DNA from: UBA11889 sp046582115
GTDB lineage: Bacteria; Pseudomonadota; Gammaproteobacteria; Pseudomonadales; Azotimanducaceae
DNA: 64,000 bases
Reading direction: 5' to 3'
Assembly: GCA_046582115.1 (NCBI GenBank)
Contig: JAYGFA010000053.1
Location: forward strand, 17,236-81,235
Below, piece after piece: positions 53,853 through 62,682 of this stretch (position 1 is the stretch's first letter; every line of letters starts with the position of its first letter). A program made the position numbers and the translations under genes. Under the pieces are notes generated by a model. It searched no databases. It was not told the origin of the DNA and saw nothing but the letters and a program-made list of their open reading frames with translations.

Positions 53853-54602
53853 ATGACAGACGAGGAAAAATTCCAATTTGATCTTCAAGGGTTCCTACTA
53901 ATTAGAAAAGTCCTCTCGCAGGAAGAATGTGCTGAACTTTCGATGCTTGCTGATTCCGCGTGGCCGGAACAAGCTGACGACGGATTATTCCGTCGAACCG
54001 AGGATATTTCGCGCTGGCACCCGCGGTTTCTCGATCTAATCGACCATCCAAAGGTTCTGCCGTACTTGGTGGAATTGATCGGAAGTCGCCTGCGTATCGA
54101 CCACGATTACTGCATTTTCATGAAGGCGGGCGCCGTGCGTAATGCGCTTCATGGGGGACCCAGAATCTTTGAAACTGATCATTGGTATCAATACAGTGAT
54201 GGCGTCATGCGCAATGGTTTGACCGTGGCTACCTGGGCATTAACAGATGCACAGGTTGGCCATGGCGGTTTTGTCTGCGTTCCTGGAAGTCACAAAACCA
54301 ATTTTCTCAAAGCTTTTCCGGACGACGTTCGCCGCTTTGAACGACCAACTGATTACGTAGTTCAACCCGAAATGCTTGCGGGCGACGTATTAATTTTTAC
54401 GGAAGCCCTTATTCATGGGACATCAGCATGGAACGCGGACCACGAGCGCCGTACGCTGCTATACAAATACAGTCCGCCGCATTCGACTTGGCGTAAGAAA
54501 CCGTTCGATGTGTCGGCGTACCCCGACGCGACGGAACAACAGCTTCGGCTCATGGCGCCGCCGTCCGTCGAGGCCCACAAACGCGTACTGGATCTAGCCT
54601 AG
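53853..54602 (+). CDS. Phytanoyl-CoA dioxygenase-like protein without clear canonical HxD (first copy)
   Basis: Predicted Fe(II)/2-oxoglutarate oxygenase, 249 residues from the ATG at 53853. It begins FQFDLQGFLLIRKVLSQEECAEL, the PhyH N-terminal helix. The C-terminal part has VATWALTDAQVGHGGFVCVPGSHK and the distal His/Arg-like EALIHGTSAW with RRTLLYKY. The near metal site is not the classic HxD; the region reads NALHGGPRIFETDHW, a pattern seen in a subfamily common in Planctomycetes. Function and substrate are unknown. Its end overlaps the end of the frameshifted hydrolase by nine bases. Confidence 0.8.
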   Translation: MTDEEKFQFDLQGFLLIRKVLSQEECAELSMLADSAWPEQADDGLFRRTEDISRWHPRFLDLIDHPKVLPYLVELIGSRLRIDHDYCIFMKAGAVRNALHGGPRIFETDHWYQYSDGVMRNGLTVATWALTDAQVGHGGFVCVPGSHKTNFLKAFPDDVRRFERPTDYVVQPEMLAGDVLIFTEALIHGTSAWNADHERRTLLYKYSPPHSTWRKKPFDVSAYPDATEQQLRLMAPPSVEAHKRVLDLA

Positions 54603-55341
54603 TTTTCGGCTCGCTGGAGAAAGTTCAGCAGCCTGTCGATACCTTTCCCTCGAATGGATCATACGGACCGCGACGTGGTCTCCTGGCACCTCCAGTAGAC
54701 GAAATTGCTGGTATTGCGATTGAAGACGTTGGAGCGCGTCCATGCACCCATCTGCCAAGCCGGACCAGAGCAGTACCGGGACGCCGAGGGCCGAAAGTGC
54801 CGCTTCAGAACCGTCCGTGTCCTTCAATGCATCCCAGCAGGCTTCAAGGCCAGGCAACACGGTCGTCGTGACCCATGCTGTGAGTGCAGGTGCCAATTCG
54901 TTCGCACGTTGGAGAAAATCGTCAAATGTACCAATTGCGGGAGCGGTCGAGAGTCCGCCGATGGGGTCCCAACCCCCGATGGTTAGGGACGCGAGTCGGT
55001 CGGGATGATGCAATGCCATTCCCGTACCGATCCATCCACCCATCGAGTATCCGACGTAGTGGACGGACTCGATTGATTCGGCATCAAACACGCCGACGAC
55101 ATCACCGGCCCGTTGCTTTCGTGCGTAGAGCTTCGCTTGGTTTGTCACTACCTCCGTGACCCAGCGAATCCACGTTAATGACGTTGAAGTGTGTGGATAG
55201 AGCATCCACGTAACCGAGATCTTGCCACGATTTTTTTTGGCTCAGAAGGCCGTGCTGCAGCAAGACGGTTGACGCGTTCCGCGTGGGTCCGTCGAACGTT
55301 TGATAGGCGATACGTTGACGCCGATGGGGCGCTTTTTTCAA
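54594..55341 (-). pseudogene. Alpha/beta hydrolase broken by a one-base frameshift
   Basis: Two minus-strand frames join into one alpha/beta hydrolase. The first, from the TTG at 55341, reads STVLLQHGLLSQKKSW and VDSLGHGGSDKPSE, then runs off frame. The second holds LYARKQRAGDVVGVFDAESI, the nucleophile elbow GYSMGGW, and the late region with VPGDH. Dropping one base near 55131 joins SDKPSE to LYARKQRAGD, the expected order. The start overlaps the amidohydrolase stop (TTGA), so it was the last gene of that operon. A true frameshift or a sequence error is possible; programmed shifting has no obvious signal here. Confidence 0.8.
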
Positions 55342-56483
55342 CCGTTAAACCCGTAGAGCGTAGCGGCGTTATTACAGATGATCTTCTGTTTTATTGCATT
55401 TGGAACGCCGTCAAATTCGCGTTCGATGAAATCTCTCGAATCCGGCCAAACTCCATCGGGGTGAGGGAAATCGCTACCCCACATGACGTTGTCCTCACCT
55501 AGTATGTCGAGCAAGCGGAGCCCAATGGGATCACTCTGGTAGGTCGCAAAACATTGTCGCTTCCAATATTCCGACGGTCTCATCGTGAGGGTTAGATCCT
55601 TAAATTGATCTTCCCATTCAAGATCCATATGGTCGAGGATGTATGGAATCCAACCGATGCCGCTTTCGCCGATGACGATTTTCAGGTTCGGGTGTGCTTC
55701 TAAGACACCACCGTAAATGATCTCCATGATGATCTTTGCCATGGCGAGCTGGAAACTCGTGATGTGCACGGCGAATGCCTGACGTCGTTGCAAGGGTCCA
55801 AGATCGTCGAAGTGATAGTCGATCCTCGGACCGATCGTGTGATAGTGCACGGGAAGTCTCGCTTCTTCGGCGATCGTCCAAAGCGGTTCCCAGGACGTAT
55901 CGAACAGCGGTGCCATGTCGTGCGTATTCGCTACTTCAATGCCTCGAAGTGCCCCGCGTTTTGCCACTCGATTGACTTCGGCAAGGGCGGCATCGACGTC
56001 GTGGCTTGGAATGCTTGCCAGTCCAGCAAATCTGTCGGGAGCGGCATCACAGAACGTCGCCAACCACTCGTTATAAATACGTAATAGCTCTGAAGCCGCA
56101 TCTTCATCATTGAGACGAGTTGAAGCGCCAAGTACGCCATAAATAACTTCCGCTTGAACGCCATCGAGGTCCTGATCCTTGATCCGCAAAGAGGGATCAG
56201 TGAGTCGTGGAATACCGCGTTCACCGTCGCGATAGAGACCCTGCTCCGCCATACGATCGGAGCGGTGGATCTGACCGGGTACATATTTTCGCCCCGCCGA
56301 ACCCATGCCATTCTGCAATCCGAACTGAGCGCCGGTTCGAGATACCCAGAACCGACCCTTTTCAGTCTCGCAAACGAAGGGCATTCGATCTTTGAATTTG
56401 GTTGCCGCTTGATTGGTAAACAGGTCTTCAGGTAACCATGGAAGATCGATATGGCAGTCGGCCGAGATGATCTGGTAGTTCAT
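55338..56483 (-). CDS. Amidohydrolase family 2 protein (ACMSD-like)
   Basis: A 381-residue metal-dependent hydrolase or decarboxylase of the amidohydrolase-2/ACMSD family. The metal motif near the N-terminus is ISADCHIDLPWLP, with further ligands in LPVHYHTIGPRIDYHF, IGESGIGWIPYILDHMD and NVMWGSDFPHPDGVWPDSR. Many relatives act in aromatic degradation, but this substrate cannot be told. It is preceded by a small coupled ORF and followed by the broken hydrolase, in an operon headed by a CMD-family gene. Confidence 0.9.
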   Translation of the reverse strand: MNYQIISADCHIDLPWLPEDLFTNQAATKFKDRMPFVCETEKGRFWVSRTGAQFGLQNGMGSAGRKYVPGQIHRSDRMAEQGLYRDGERGIPRLTDPSLRIKDQDLDGVQAEVIYGVLGASTRLNDEDAASELLRIYNEWLATFCDAAPDRFAGLASIPSHDVDAALAEVNRVAKRGALRGIEVANTHDMAPLFDTSWEPLWTIAEEARLPVHYHTIGPRIDYHFDDLGPLQRRQAFAVHITSFQLAMAKIIMEIIYGGVLEAHPNLKIVIGESGIGWIPYILDHMDLEWEDQFKDLTLTMRPSEYWKRQCFATYQSDPIGLRLLDILGEDNVMWGSDFPHPDGVWPDSRDFIEREFDGVPNAIKQKIICNNAATLYGFNG

Positions 56484-56671
56484 GTTTGTTCCTCAACACC
56501 AAGACTACCGCAGTTCTGCTTGAAACCGGCACCCGTCTCCGGAGACGCGGCAAATATGCGATCTCCGCAAACTTCAACGGATGGGTCAATTAGTTCGCAG
56601 CGTTGGAACTTAAAATTGCGGGCCTTCTCCTGATGGAGGCCAAGAACGGACTCCTTCTTCAAGAGGAACAT
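56480..56671 (-). CDS. Small unknown ORF coupled to the amidohydrolase (ATGA overlap)
   Basis: A 63-codon frame starts with an ATG inside the 3' end of the CMD-family gene and stops exactly at the ATGA shared with the amidohydrolase start. This is the usual sign of a translated, coupled gene, and it fills the 126-bp gap. I do not recognise the product. It has three cysteines (FQRCELIDPSVEVCG and KQNCG), no membrane segment and no signal peptide. The first 21 residues overlap the CMD gene, so the real start may be later. It could also be a 3' remnant of a larger gene. Confidence 0.35.
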   Translation of the reverse strand: MFLLKKESVLGLHQEKARNFKFQRCELIDPSVEVCGDRIFAASPETGAGFKQNCGSLGVEEQT

Positions 56672-57179
56672 CGAGACTTCGTAGTAGTTGCGCAAACTGC
56701 ATCCAGTTGCCGATGGCAATGACGAGTTCGATATGCTCGGCCGCGGTCTTCAGGTGGACTTTGACCGAATCCCACGTGGTCGGCTGGATGAAGCCATGGT
56801 CGAGGCAATCGTCGGTTGCCTGTAACACTGCTCGGTCTGCGTCGGATAATTGGGATGCGTTGCGCCAGTTTTGAACAGCCAAAAGATCCGCGCAGGGGAT
56901 GTCGAGTCCGCGAGCGACTCGCCAGTGCTGAGTCCATTCATAATCCGATCCCCGAACCCAGGCGATGCGCATAATCAGTAGTTCGCGTAGCCGAGGATCT
57001 AGAACATTGTCTTCAAAAAGTAGACTGGTGAGGGTGTTCACAACTTCCCGAGCCAGTGCTGGATGGTTAAGAAGGATACGGAACACGCTCAGTCCCGCGA
57101 AGCGTTCCTGAATACTCTGGCTCTTGGCGCGGCGTTCGGCCTCGTCTTTGGCTAACATTGGAACGGATGGTTTCTGCAT
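56610..57179 (-). CDS. Carboxymuconolactone decarboxylase family (AhpD-like fold) protein
   Basis: A 189-residue all-helical CMD-family protein. The core LLIMRIAWVRGSDYEWTQHWRVARGLDIP matches the CMD pattern in which the histidine is kept but the redox CxxC of AhpD is absent, so peroxidase-type disulfide chemistry is unlikely. Many such proteins sit in aromatic or lactone catabolic clusters. It is the first gene of the minus-strand set CMD, small ORF, amidohydrolase, hydrolase, and is divergent from the alpha/beta hydrolase gene at 57232. Confidence 0.88.
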   Translation of the reverse strand: MQKPSVPMLAKDEAERRAKSQSIQERFAGLSVFRILLNHPALAREVVNTLTSLLFEDNVLDPRLRELLIMRIAWVRGSDYEWTQHWRVARGLDIPCADLLAVQNWRNASQLSDADRAVLQATDDCLDHGFIQPTTWDSVKVHLKTAAEHIELVIAIGNWMQFAQLLRSLDVPLEEGVRSWPPSGEGPQF

Positions 57180-57231
57180 GGCGTTTTCTCGTCGGTTTGT
57201 GGCGGCAGTGTATCGGTTTGGGAGGAATCGG

Positions 57232-58062
57232 ATGACCGAAGTTATCGATGAATTGATTGAACTGAGGGGGCTGCGCTTCCGTTACCGGGACTGGACGTCG
57301 CAACAGGCCAATGCACAAGATTTGGTATTGCTGCACGGTTACACGGGCCACTGTCGATCCTGGGACGCGTTTGCGGAAGTCATGTCAAAACAATACCGGG
57401 TGCTCGCGTTGGATCAACGTGGTCATGGTGAAACCGCGTGGGCGCCAGTTGACCAATACGGGACGTTGGAGATGGTTGCCGATCTGGACGCGTTCGTCGC
57501 GGCTCTTCAGCTTGAGACTTTTGTCCTATTAGGACTGTCCCTGGGTGGGTTGGTGGCTGTCGCTTATGCCGGAAAACAGCCAACTCAACTCGGGCGGTTG
57601 GTCATTGTCGATATTGCCCCCGAGATCGCCACGGAAGGAATTCGAAATATCCAACAGAGCGTGGCGCGCAGCGACGTCTTCGATTTCCCGGAAGACGCCT
57701 TTCGGCAGGCTCGTGTCGATAACCCGGTCCCGCCGGAGGATCATCACTACGATAGGATCCGAGCCTCCTTAATGAGAACAGATCGAGGTAATTGGACGTT
57801 TCGATACGACCGAGCCTTGCGCGATCCGACAGATCAGAGGTTGCGGCTTGGGGTTGAGGAGGGCTGGCATGCGGTGGCCGCGTTTAACGTGCCGACATTA
57901 TTGGTTCGGGGCGAAAACAGCGCCTTGCTATCTCGGGAAGTGGCGGACAAATTCGTGTCGACTGCCAACGATTGCACGCTTGCAGAAGTCCTTGGTTCGG
58001 GACATCCGGTACCGCTCGATAACCCCGATGGGTTTCTTCATGCTGTTCAAACGTTTCTCTAA
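57232..58062 (+). CDS. Alpha/beta hydrolase fold protein
   Basis: A 276-residue hydrolase from the ATG at 57232, which has GGAGGAA just upstream; this decides the start over earlier in-frame codons. The oxyanion region is LVLLHGYTGHCRSWDAF, then LDQRGHGETAW. The nucleophile elbow reads GLSLGGLVAVAYA with Ser. A late Asp/His pair is plausible around NSALLSRE and GSGHPVPLDNPDGF. Substrate unknown; relatives include lactonases and esterases, which would fit beside a CMD-family gene. The stop precedes the lipoprotein ATG by one base. Confidence 0.9.
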   Translation: MTEVIDELIELRGLRFRYRDWTSQQANAQDLVLLHGYTGHCRSWDAFAEVMSKQYRVLALDQRGHGETAWAPVDQYGTLEMVADLDAFVAALQLETFVLLGLSLGGLVAVAYAGKQPTQLGRLVIVDIAPEIATEGIRNIQQSVARSDVFDFPEDAFRQARVDNPVPPEDHHYDRIRASLMRTDRGNWTFRYDRALRDPTDQRLRLGVEEGWHAVAAFNVPTLLVRGENSALLSREVADKFVSTANDCTLAEVLGSGHPVPLDNPDGFLHAVQTFL

Positions 58063-58063
58063 C

Positions 58064-58594
58064 ATGTGGGTGAACCGATCGATAGCGTATGGTTTCATGC
58101 TGGCACTCATTGCCGGATGTGAGTCGTTATCGTCTGCGGTCCCAACCGGCTTCGATCTTTCGGGCGAGTGGTTACTCGATGTGAATGCAAGCGACTCCGC
58201 TCCAGATACGAGGGCTATTCGTCGTGCCGAAGATTTGGATATTGCCCGGGGAAAACAAAAAAACGTAAATGCGTCGGCCGCCTTTGTTGTTCAGGACTTC
58301 CCGGTCGTTGCGGCTCGGCAACTGGTCATTGAACAGAATGACGATTCACTGGGTATTCGTTATTCCAACGGTACCTATCGGGATGTTACTTGGGGTAGAA
58401 CGGAGCGAAACTTCTGGCAAATCGAAGCGGGTTGGAGCAATGGTGTGTTAGTCATCATATCGAGACGAGACGATATCATCGGTCGAGAGGAGATGAAGCT
58501 CGAGGCGGGCGGATCGCGGCTACGCGTCACGGTCGACGTAACGACCGACGGACGAGATGTCAAGCTAGACCGGGTTTATGTGCGCGGGAGCTAG
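58064..58594 (+). CDS. Predicted lipoprotein of unknown function
   Basis: A 176-residue product whose N-terminus MWVNRSIAYGFMLALIAGC is a lipoprotein signal with lipobox LIAGC, so a lipid-modified Cys at residue 19 and export to the periplasm or outer membrane are likely. The mature part has FDLSGEWLLDVNASDSAPD and, later, strand-rich stretches such as LVIEQNDDSLGIRYSNGTY. I recognise no named domain; the pattern resembles periplasmic proteins of META or lipocalin-like type only loosely. An alternative ATG at 58040 inside the hydrolase end would lengthen the leader. Confidence 0.7.
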   Translation: MWVNRSIAYGFMLALIAGCESLSSAVPTGFDLSGEWLLDVNASDSAPDTRAIRRAEDLDIARGKQKNVNASAAFVVQDFPVVAARQLVIEQNDDSLGIRYSNGTYRDVTWGRTERNFWQIEAGWSNGVLVIISRRDDIIGREEMKLEAGGSRLRVTVDVTTDGRDVKLDRVYVRGS

Positions 58595-58676
58595 TGGCGA
58601 TGCCTCAAGCTTGTATGCGCTTGATGCGGCCTAACCGCGTACAGAAATCGAATGACAAAAGTTCCCGCGTTAGCAG

Positions 58677-59879
58677 TTAGCGAATTATCTGGCGTCGATG
58701 CAGATCCTCCAGTTCTTCGGTCGTAAGTTCCAATAGATTGTGTAATACGTCTCGCGTATCGACGCCAAGTTGAGGCGGTGGTTTTGGCGGCGATAATTCG
58801 TGGTAATCGAACTTGAAGGGACTGCCTAGAACTTCTTGAACTTGATCACCTTGATCGATTGTCCACAGCATGTTTCGTTCTCGGGTCTCATCCGCGTTGA
58901 GCGCATCATCGAGAGACCGGACCTTACCCGCGGGCAAGTGCCGTAAACGTCCTAACCAGAAGTCCGCGGGTTCGTTCTTGAGCACGCTTTCAATGATTTC
59001 TTTCAGCTCGTCGCGATGTAAGCGCCGATCGGCCGGAGTCGAGAAACGATCATCGTTAGCGAGGTTTGGGCGATCGATGACGTCTTCACAAAATCGTTGA
59101 AATAACCTGTCGCTTCCGACCGCTATATAGATGGGTTCAGTTTTGGTTTGAAAAAGATCGACGGGCGTTGCCTGCATGTGACTGTTACCCGTTCTCGGGG
59201 GTAGATCGCCCGACGTTAGGTAGCCGAGCGCCGCGTTGTTCAAGGCCCCGATGGCGGTATCGTAGAGAGCGAGGTCGATGAAGTCGCCGCGGCCATGCGA
59301 TGTGCGGGCGTAAAGTGCTACGGAAATTGCCGCAAGCGCGTGGACGGCGGTCAGGGTGTCAATGATCGATAAAGGATGGCGCAAAGGGGGTCCGTTCTCG
59401 AACCCTGTCATCGCCATCATTCCTGACTCGGCTTGCAGTACTGGATCTAAACCAGGTCGGTCTGACATCGATCCCGACGCTCCATAGGCACTAATGGAAA
59501 CATAGATTAGCGCCGGGTTATCAGATCGAAGGATGGATTCGTTAAGACCGAATTTAGCCATGACGCCGGGCCGAAAGTTTTCGACGAGAACGTCACAATG
59601 TTTGGCAAGGTCGCGGACGAGCGCTTGGCCTCGATTCGTTTTAAGGTCAATCGATACGCTCTTTTTGCTTCGGTTAAACGCCGTGAAAAAAGAGCTTATG
59701 CCCGGCTGCCCGGTCGAGTCCCAGCCCCGGACCTCGTCCCCCGTAATCGGATTTTCAATCTTAATGACTTCCGCACCGAGATCGGCGAGATGTTGGGTAG
59801 CTAGTGGACCCGCGATGATTCGGGAAAAATCAAGTACGCGAATTCCAGAGAGTGGTATCGACACAGTCACCTCGTTCAT
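58677..59879 (-). CDS. CaiB/BaiF family CoA-transferase (second copy)
   Basis: A 400-residue class III CoA-transferase. The N-terminus has GIRVLDFSRIIAGPLATQHL and GAEVIKIENPITGDEVRGW, then NRSKKSVSIDLKTNRG. The catalytic Asp region reads GLDPVLQAESGMMAMTG. It is clearly distinct from the copy at 50.1 kb, so the region has two specificities or one diverged paralogue. It stands alone on the minus strand, divergent from the second PhyH gene. Confidence 0.92.
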   Translation of the reverse strand: MNEVTVSIPLSGIRVLDFSRIIAGPLATQHLADLGAEVIKIENPITGDEVRGWDSTGQPGISSFFTAFNRSKKSVSIDLKTNRGQALVRDLAKHCDVLVENFRPGVMAKFGLNESILRSDNPALIYVSISAYGASGSMSDRPGLDPVLQAESGMMAMTGFENGPPLRHPLSIIDTLTAVHALAAISVALYARTSHGRGDFIDLALYDTAIGALNNAALGYLTSGDLPPRTGNSHMQATPVDLFQTKTEPIYIAVGSDRLFQRFCEDVIDRPNLANDDRFSTPADRRLHRDELKEIIESVLKNEPADFWLGRLRHLPAGKVRSLDDALNADETRERNMLWTIDQGDQVQEVLGSPFKFDYHELSPPKPPPQLGVDTRDVLHNLLELTTEELEDLHRRQIIR

Positions 59880-60104
59880 GGAATCCAGACTGAGTGTATC
59901 GCGGTTTCGAGTTGCTTCGATGCAGTGGTATTACGCGTTGCGGGATCAATACGACGACTTGAGCCAGTGCTCGGTTCCCGTGGAAACTGGATCGTACGAC
60001 GTACGTGGCGATTATTTTTGGAAATCAGCGATACTTAGTTACGACTGAAGGTCGAATACTAAGGTCGGCACACCTCGATTGAAGGCACGAATAGGAGGAA
60101 GAAA
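59880..60104 (+). other. 225-bp gap with no supported gene
   Basis: This divergent gap lies between caiB copy 2 and phyH copy 2. A 42-codon frame from the ATG at 59920 to 60048 (MQWYYALRDQYDD at its start) has no ribosome binding site and no recognised match, so it is not called. The sequence AGGAGGAAG lies eight bases before the phyH ATG and is a strong ribosome binding site. No convincing promoter hexamers were found. Confidence 0.3.
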
Positions 60105-60959
60105 ATGCTGAAACGGACTCGCCCTGGTGGCTATTTGGTGGTTCGGGAAGATCCGGCGCCGGAAGCTGCGGTTCAATTAGAGCGAGATGGTTACGCGATT
60201 GTTCGGGGTGCGTTTACGGCAGATGAGATTGCCGCTACCAAAGCCGAGATCGAGTCCGTCTACGAGCGACTACCGCCAGATGGTCGAGGGGGAAATAAAC
60301 GCGGCGGCATTGAAGACGATTTTCGGTACGAAATGTTCAACCGCAGCGGTCTGTGCCAGCAACTCGTAGGGCGAAGAGAAATCCTCGATGTCATTGACCC
60401 TTTACTTGGGGAAGACAGCCACATCATTGCCAATACCTGTTGGTGGAATCCTGTTCAGACCGAACATCGTCCCGGCGGTGGCGCATGGCATATTGATGCG
60501 GGGCCACATATTCCGCTGGGTCCTGACCAAAGTTGGCCCGAACATATTCCACATCCGGTGTTTGCTATCGGAGTGCACGTGTTCCTGATGGATTGTCCCC
60601 TGGCCTGTGGTCCCACGGGGGTTATTCCGGGTAGCCACCGGTCGGGCCTGTTCCCGCCGGTCGACCGCGTACACGATGTGGATCTCCAATGGCGGGGCGA
60701 AGGGGTGACGGCTTTGACTGCGCTCGAAGGTGACGTTGCGTTATTCGTTTCAGACATTTGGCACCGGAGGCTCCCGACGTCCGACGAGGATGATGGTCGG
60801 TTTTTTCTACAGATACACTACGCCAGGCGCGACATCGCGCAGCGAGTCAAACCTACCTCGATCGTCAACCACCTGCAGCCGGAGTCTATCGAGCGGATTT
60901 CTTCGGATCGCGAACGGCATCTCCTGGGACTGCATCACATGGGTTTCTACGACGGTTGA
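60105..60959 (+). CDS. Phytanoyl-CoA dioxygenase family protein with canonical iron site (second copy)
   Basis: A 284-residue Fe(II)/2-oxoglutarate oxygenase. The near metal motif HxD is clear in GGGAWHIDAGPHIPLGP, and the distal His is in VALFVSDIWHRRLPTSD with the following Arg that binds 2-oxoglutarate. The N-terminus shows the PhyH pattern LERDGYAIVRGAFTADEIAATKAEIE. The product probably hydroxylates a small organic or acyl substrate. GST and enoyl-CoA isomerase genes follow on the same strand. Confidence 0.9.
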   Translation: MLKRTRPGGYLVVREDPAPEAAVQLERDGYAIVRGAFTADEIAATKAEIESVYERLPPDGRGGNKRGGIEDDFRYEMFNRSGLCQQLVGRREILDVIDPLLGEDSHIIANTCWWNPVQTEHRPGGGAWHIDAGPHIPLGPDQSWPEHIPHPVFAIGVHVFLMDCPLACGPTGVIPGSHRSGLFPPVDRVHDVDLQWRGEGVTALTALEGDVALFVSDIWHRRLPTSDEDDGRFFLQIHYARRDIAQRVKPTSIVNHLQPESIERISSDRERHLLGLHHMGFYDG

Positions 60960-61101
60960 GCTTGCGTCTTCGAAGTATCGAAGGGGTATGCGAAGTCCGG
61001 AAAATCGATCGAAGGACGATCGCGATAGAGAATCTTGGTAGTCGGACTCGTCCGCTCCGATTTGGTCGGTTAAAGTGAAGCAAACCAATCGATCAAAGGG
61101 A

Positions 61102-61872
61102 ATGACGATGATTGACGTACATTACTGGCCGACGCCAAACGGCTGGAAGGCAACGATCATGCTTGAAGAATGCGGAATGGACTACAACATCGTGCCGGTG
61201 GATATTGGGGGCGGTGATCAGTTCAGACCCGAGTTCTTGCGGATCAGCCCAAATAACCGGATGCCTGCAATCGTTGATCACGAACCAGCGGATGGAGGTG
61301 ATCCCGTAACGATATTCGAATCGGGTGCAATTCTTGAGTATCTCGCCGACAAGAGCGGAATGTTCCTCCCGTCAACGCCGCGCGAAAGAGCTGGGGTAAT
61401 GCAGTGGGTCCACTGGCAAATGGCGAATCTAGGGCCGATGATGGGCAATGCCAACCACTTCAAGAACTATGGCCGTAATATCGCCGACGATCCGAAGCAG
61501 CTTGAGTACGGTATTAAGCGTTTCGTTGGCGAGGTAGATCGTTTGTCAGGTGTCATGGACGCGCAACTCTCAGTGAACGAATTTCTTGCGGGTCCTGACT
61601 ACACCATAGCCGATATTATTACGTGGCCGTGGGCCATGTTGATCGGACGTATGATTGACGAAACAATGTGGGAAACATTCCCGCAGCTAAAGCGATGGGT
61701 GGATACCGTGCGTGAACGTCCGGCGGTCGAGATCGGCTATCGCGTGGGACGCGATTTGGGTAGACGTGATTTGTCGGAAGAAGAAGAAAAACAACGCCGC
61801 GAATTGCTCTTCAATCAGACCAACGAAAAAGTCCGTCAGGCACGTGAAAAGGCCGCTCAGGCAGCCTCGTGA
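61102..61872 (+). CDS. Glutathione S-transferase, YfcG/Ure2p-like
   Basis: A 256-residue GST. The N-terminal thioredoxin-like domain starts IDVHYWPTPNGWKATIMLEECG, where Thr/Asn residues replace a catalytic Ser or Cys as in YfcG-type disulfide-bond reductases. It also has the glutathione-binding NNRMPAIVD and FESGAILEYLADKSG. The C-terminal helical domain has WVHWQMANLGPMMGNANHF and NEFLAGPDYTIADIITWPW. The ATG at 61102 follows AAAGGGA and is preferred over the GTG at 61075. It overlaps the next gene by four bases. Confidence 0.9.
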   Translation: MTMIDVHYWPTPNGWKATIMLEECGMDYNIVPVDIGGGDQFRPEFLRISPNNRMPAIVDHEPADGGDPVTIFESGAILEYLADKSGMFLPSTPRERAGVMQWVHWQMANLGPMMGNANHFKNYGRNIADDPKQLEYGIKRFVGEVDRLSGVMDAQLSVNEFLAGPDYTIADIITWPWAMLIGRMIDETMWETFPQLKRWVDTVRERPAVEIGYRVGRDLGRRDLSEEEEKQRRELLFNQTNEKVRQAREKAAQAAS

Positions 61873-62615
61873 CGAATCATCTGATCGGGCTTGAACGCGA
61901 GGGCGATGTTTTTGTTGTGTCGATGATGGCGGATGAAAACCGATGGAACACGACGTTCGTTCGCGCCTTTGATGCGGCGCTCGATGAGATTGAGATGTCC
62001 ACGGATCCAATCGCTATGATCACTGCCTCGGCGGATGAAAAGTTCTTTTCGAATGGACTAGACCTCGAATGGATGGTGGCGCAGGGCGAACATCCTGGCG
62101 GGGATCGGGACGCCTTTGGTAGCGAATACATGGCACTCTGCGCGCGCCTGATGACCTTTCCCGTTCCGACCGTGGCAGCGGTGAATGGCCATGCCTTTGG
62201 CGCCGGTTTCATGATCGCGTTGTGCCACGACTTGCGGATCATGCGAGAAGACCGAGGGTACTTGTGTGCAAACGAAGTGGAAATCGGTATGACGATACCA
62301 GAGCCTGAGTTGGCGCTTTTTCGGCACAAAATTCCGATGGGCGCATTCCACGAAACGGTTGTACTGGCGCGTCGCTGGACGGGTCCAGCGGCTAAGGACG
62401 CGGGCTTCGTCCACGCGACGGCGAGCGTGGAGGACATCCGCTCGGTCGCGTTAGAGACCGCCGAAAGACAACTTGGTGTGGCAAAAAATCGCAAAGTATT
62501 GGGTTGGATGAAAGAACGTTTATACGGGGAACGCGCTGCAATCAACGAATCCCACGGAGCGGCACACATGCTGCGAAACCCGGCTGAATTTTCGCGGAGC
62601 CAGCGTCCGGAGTGA
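61869..62615 (+). CDS. Enoyl-CoA hydratase/isomerase family protein (second copy, delta-isomerase-like)
   Basis: A 248-residue crotonase-fold protein. It has ASADEKFFSNGLDLEWM and NGHAFGAGFMIALCHDLRIM, which form the oxyanion hole, then LCANEVEIGMTIPEPELALF. The pattern SNGLDLEW and HDLRIMREDRG is closer to delta3,delta2-enoyl-CoA isomerases than to classical hydratases. The GTG start overlaps the GST stop. It may process unsaturated acyl-CoA made in the same pathway. Confidence 0.9.
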   Translation: MTNHLIGLEREGDVFVVSMMADENRWNTTFVRAFDAALDEIEMSTDPIAMITASADEKFFSNGLDLEWMVAQGEHPGGDRDAFGSEYMALCARLMTFPVPTVAAVNGHAFGAGFMIALCHDLRIMREDRGYLCANEVEIGMTIPEPELALFRHKIPMGAFHETVVLARRWTGPAAKDAGFVHATASVEDIRSVALETAERQLGVAKNRKVLGWMKERLYGERAAINESHGAAHMLRNPAEFSRSQRPE

Positions 62616-62682
62616 CGGTAACGATTCCGCAAGAGGAATCTCTTCTAGCTCGGTATGGCCCATGTCGAGATAGGATGGCTTC

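Noticed and set aside
59920..60048. 42-codon frame (MQWYYALRDQ...) upstream of phyH copy 2
   Set aside because: No ribosome binding site, no recognisable family, and short enough to be chance.
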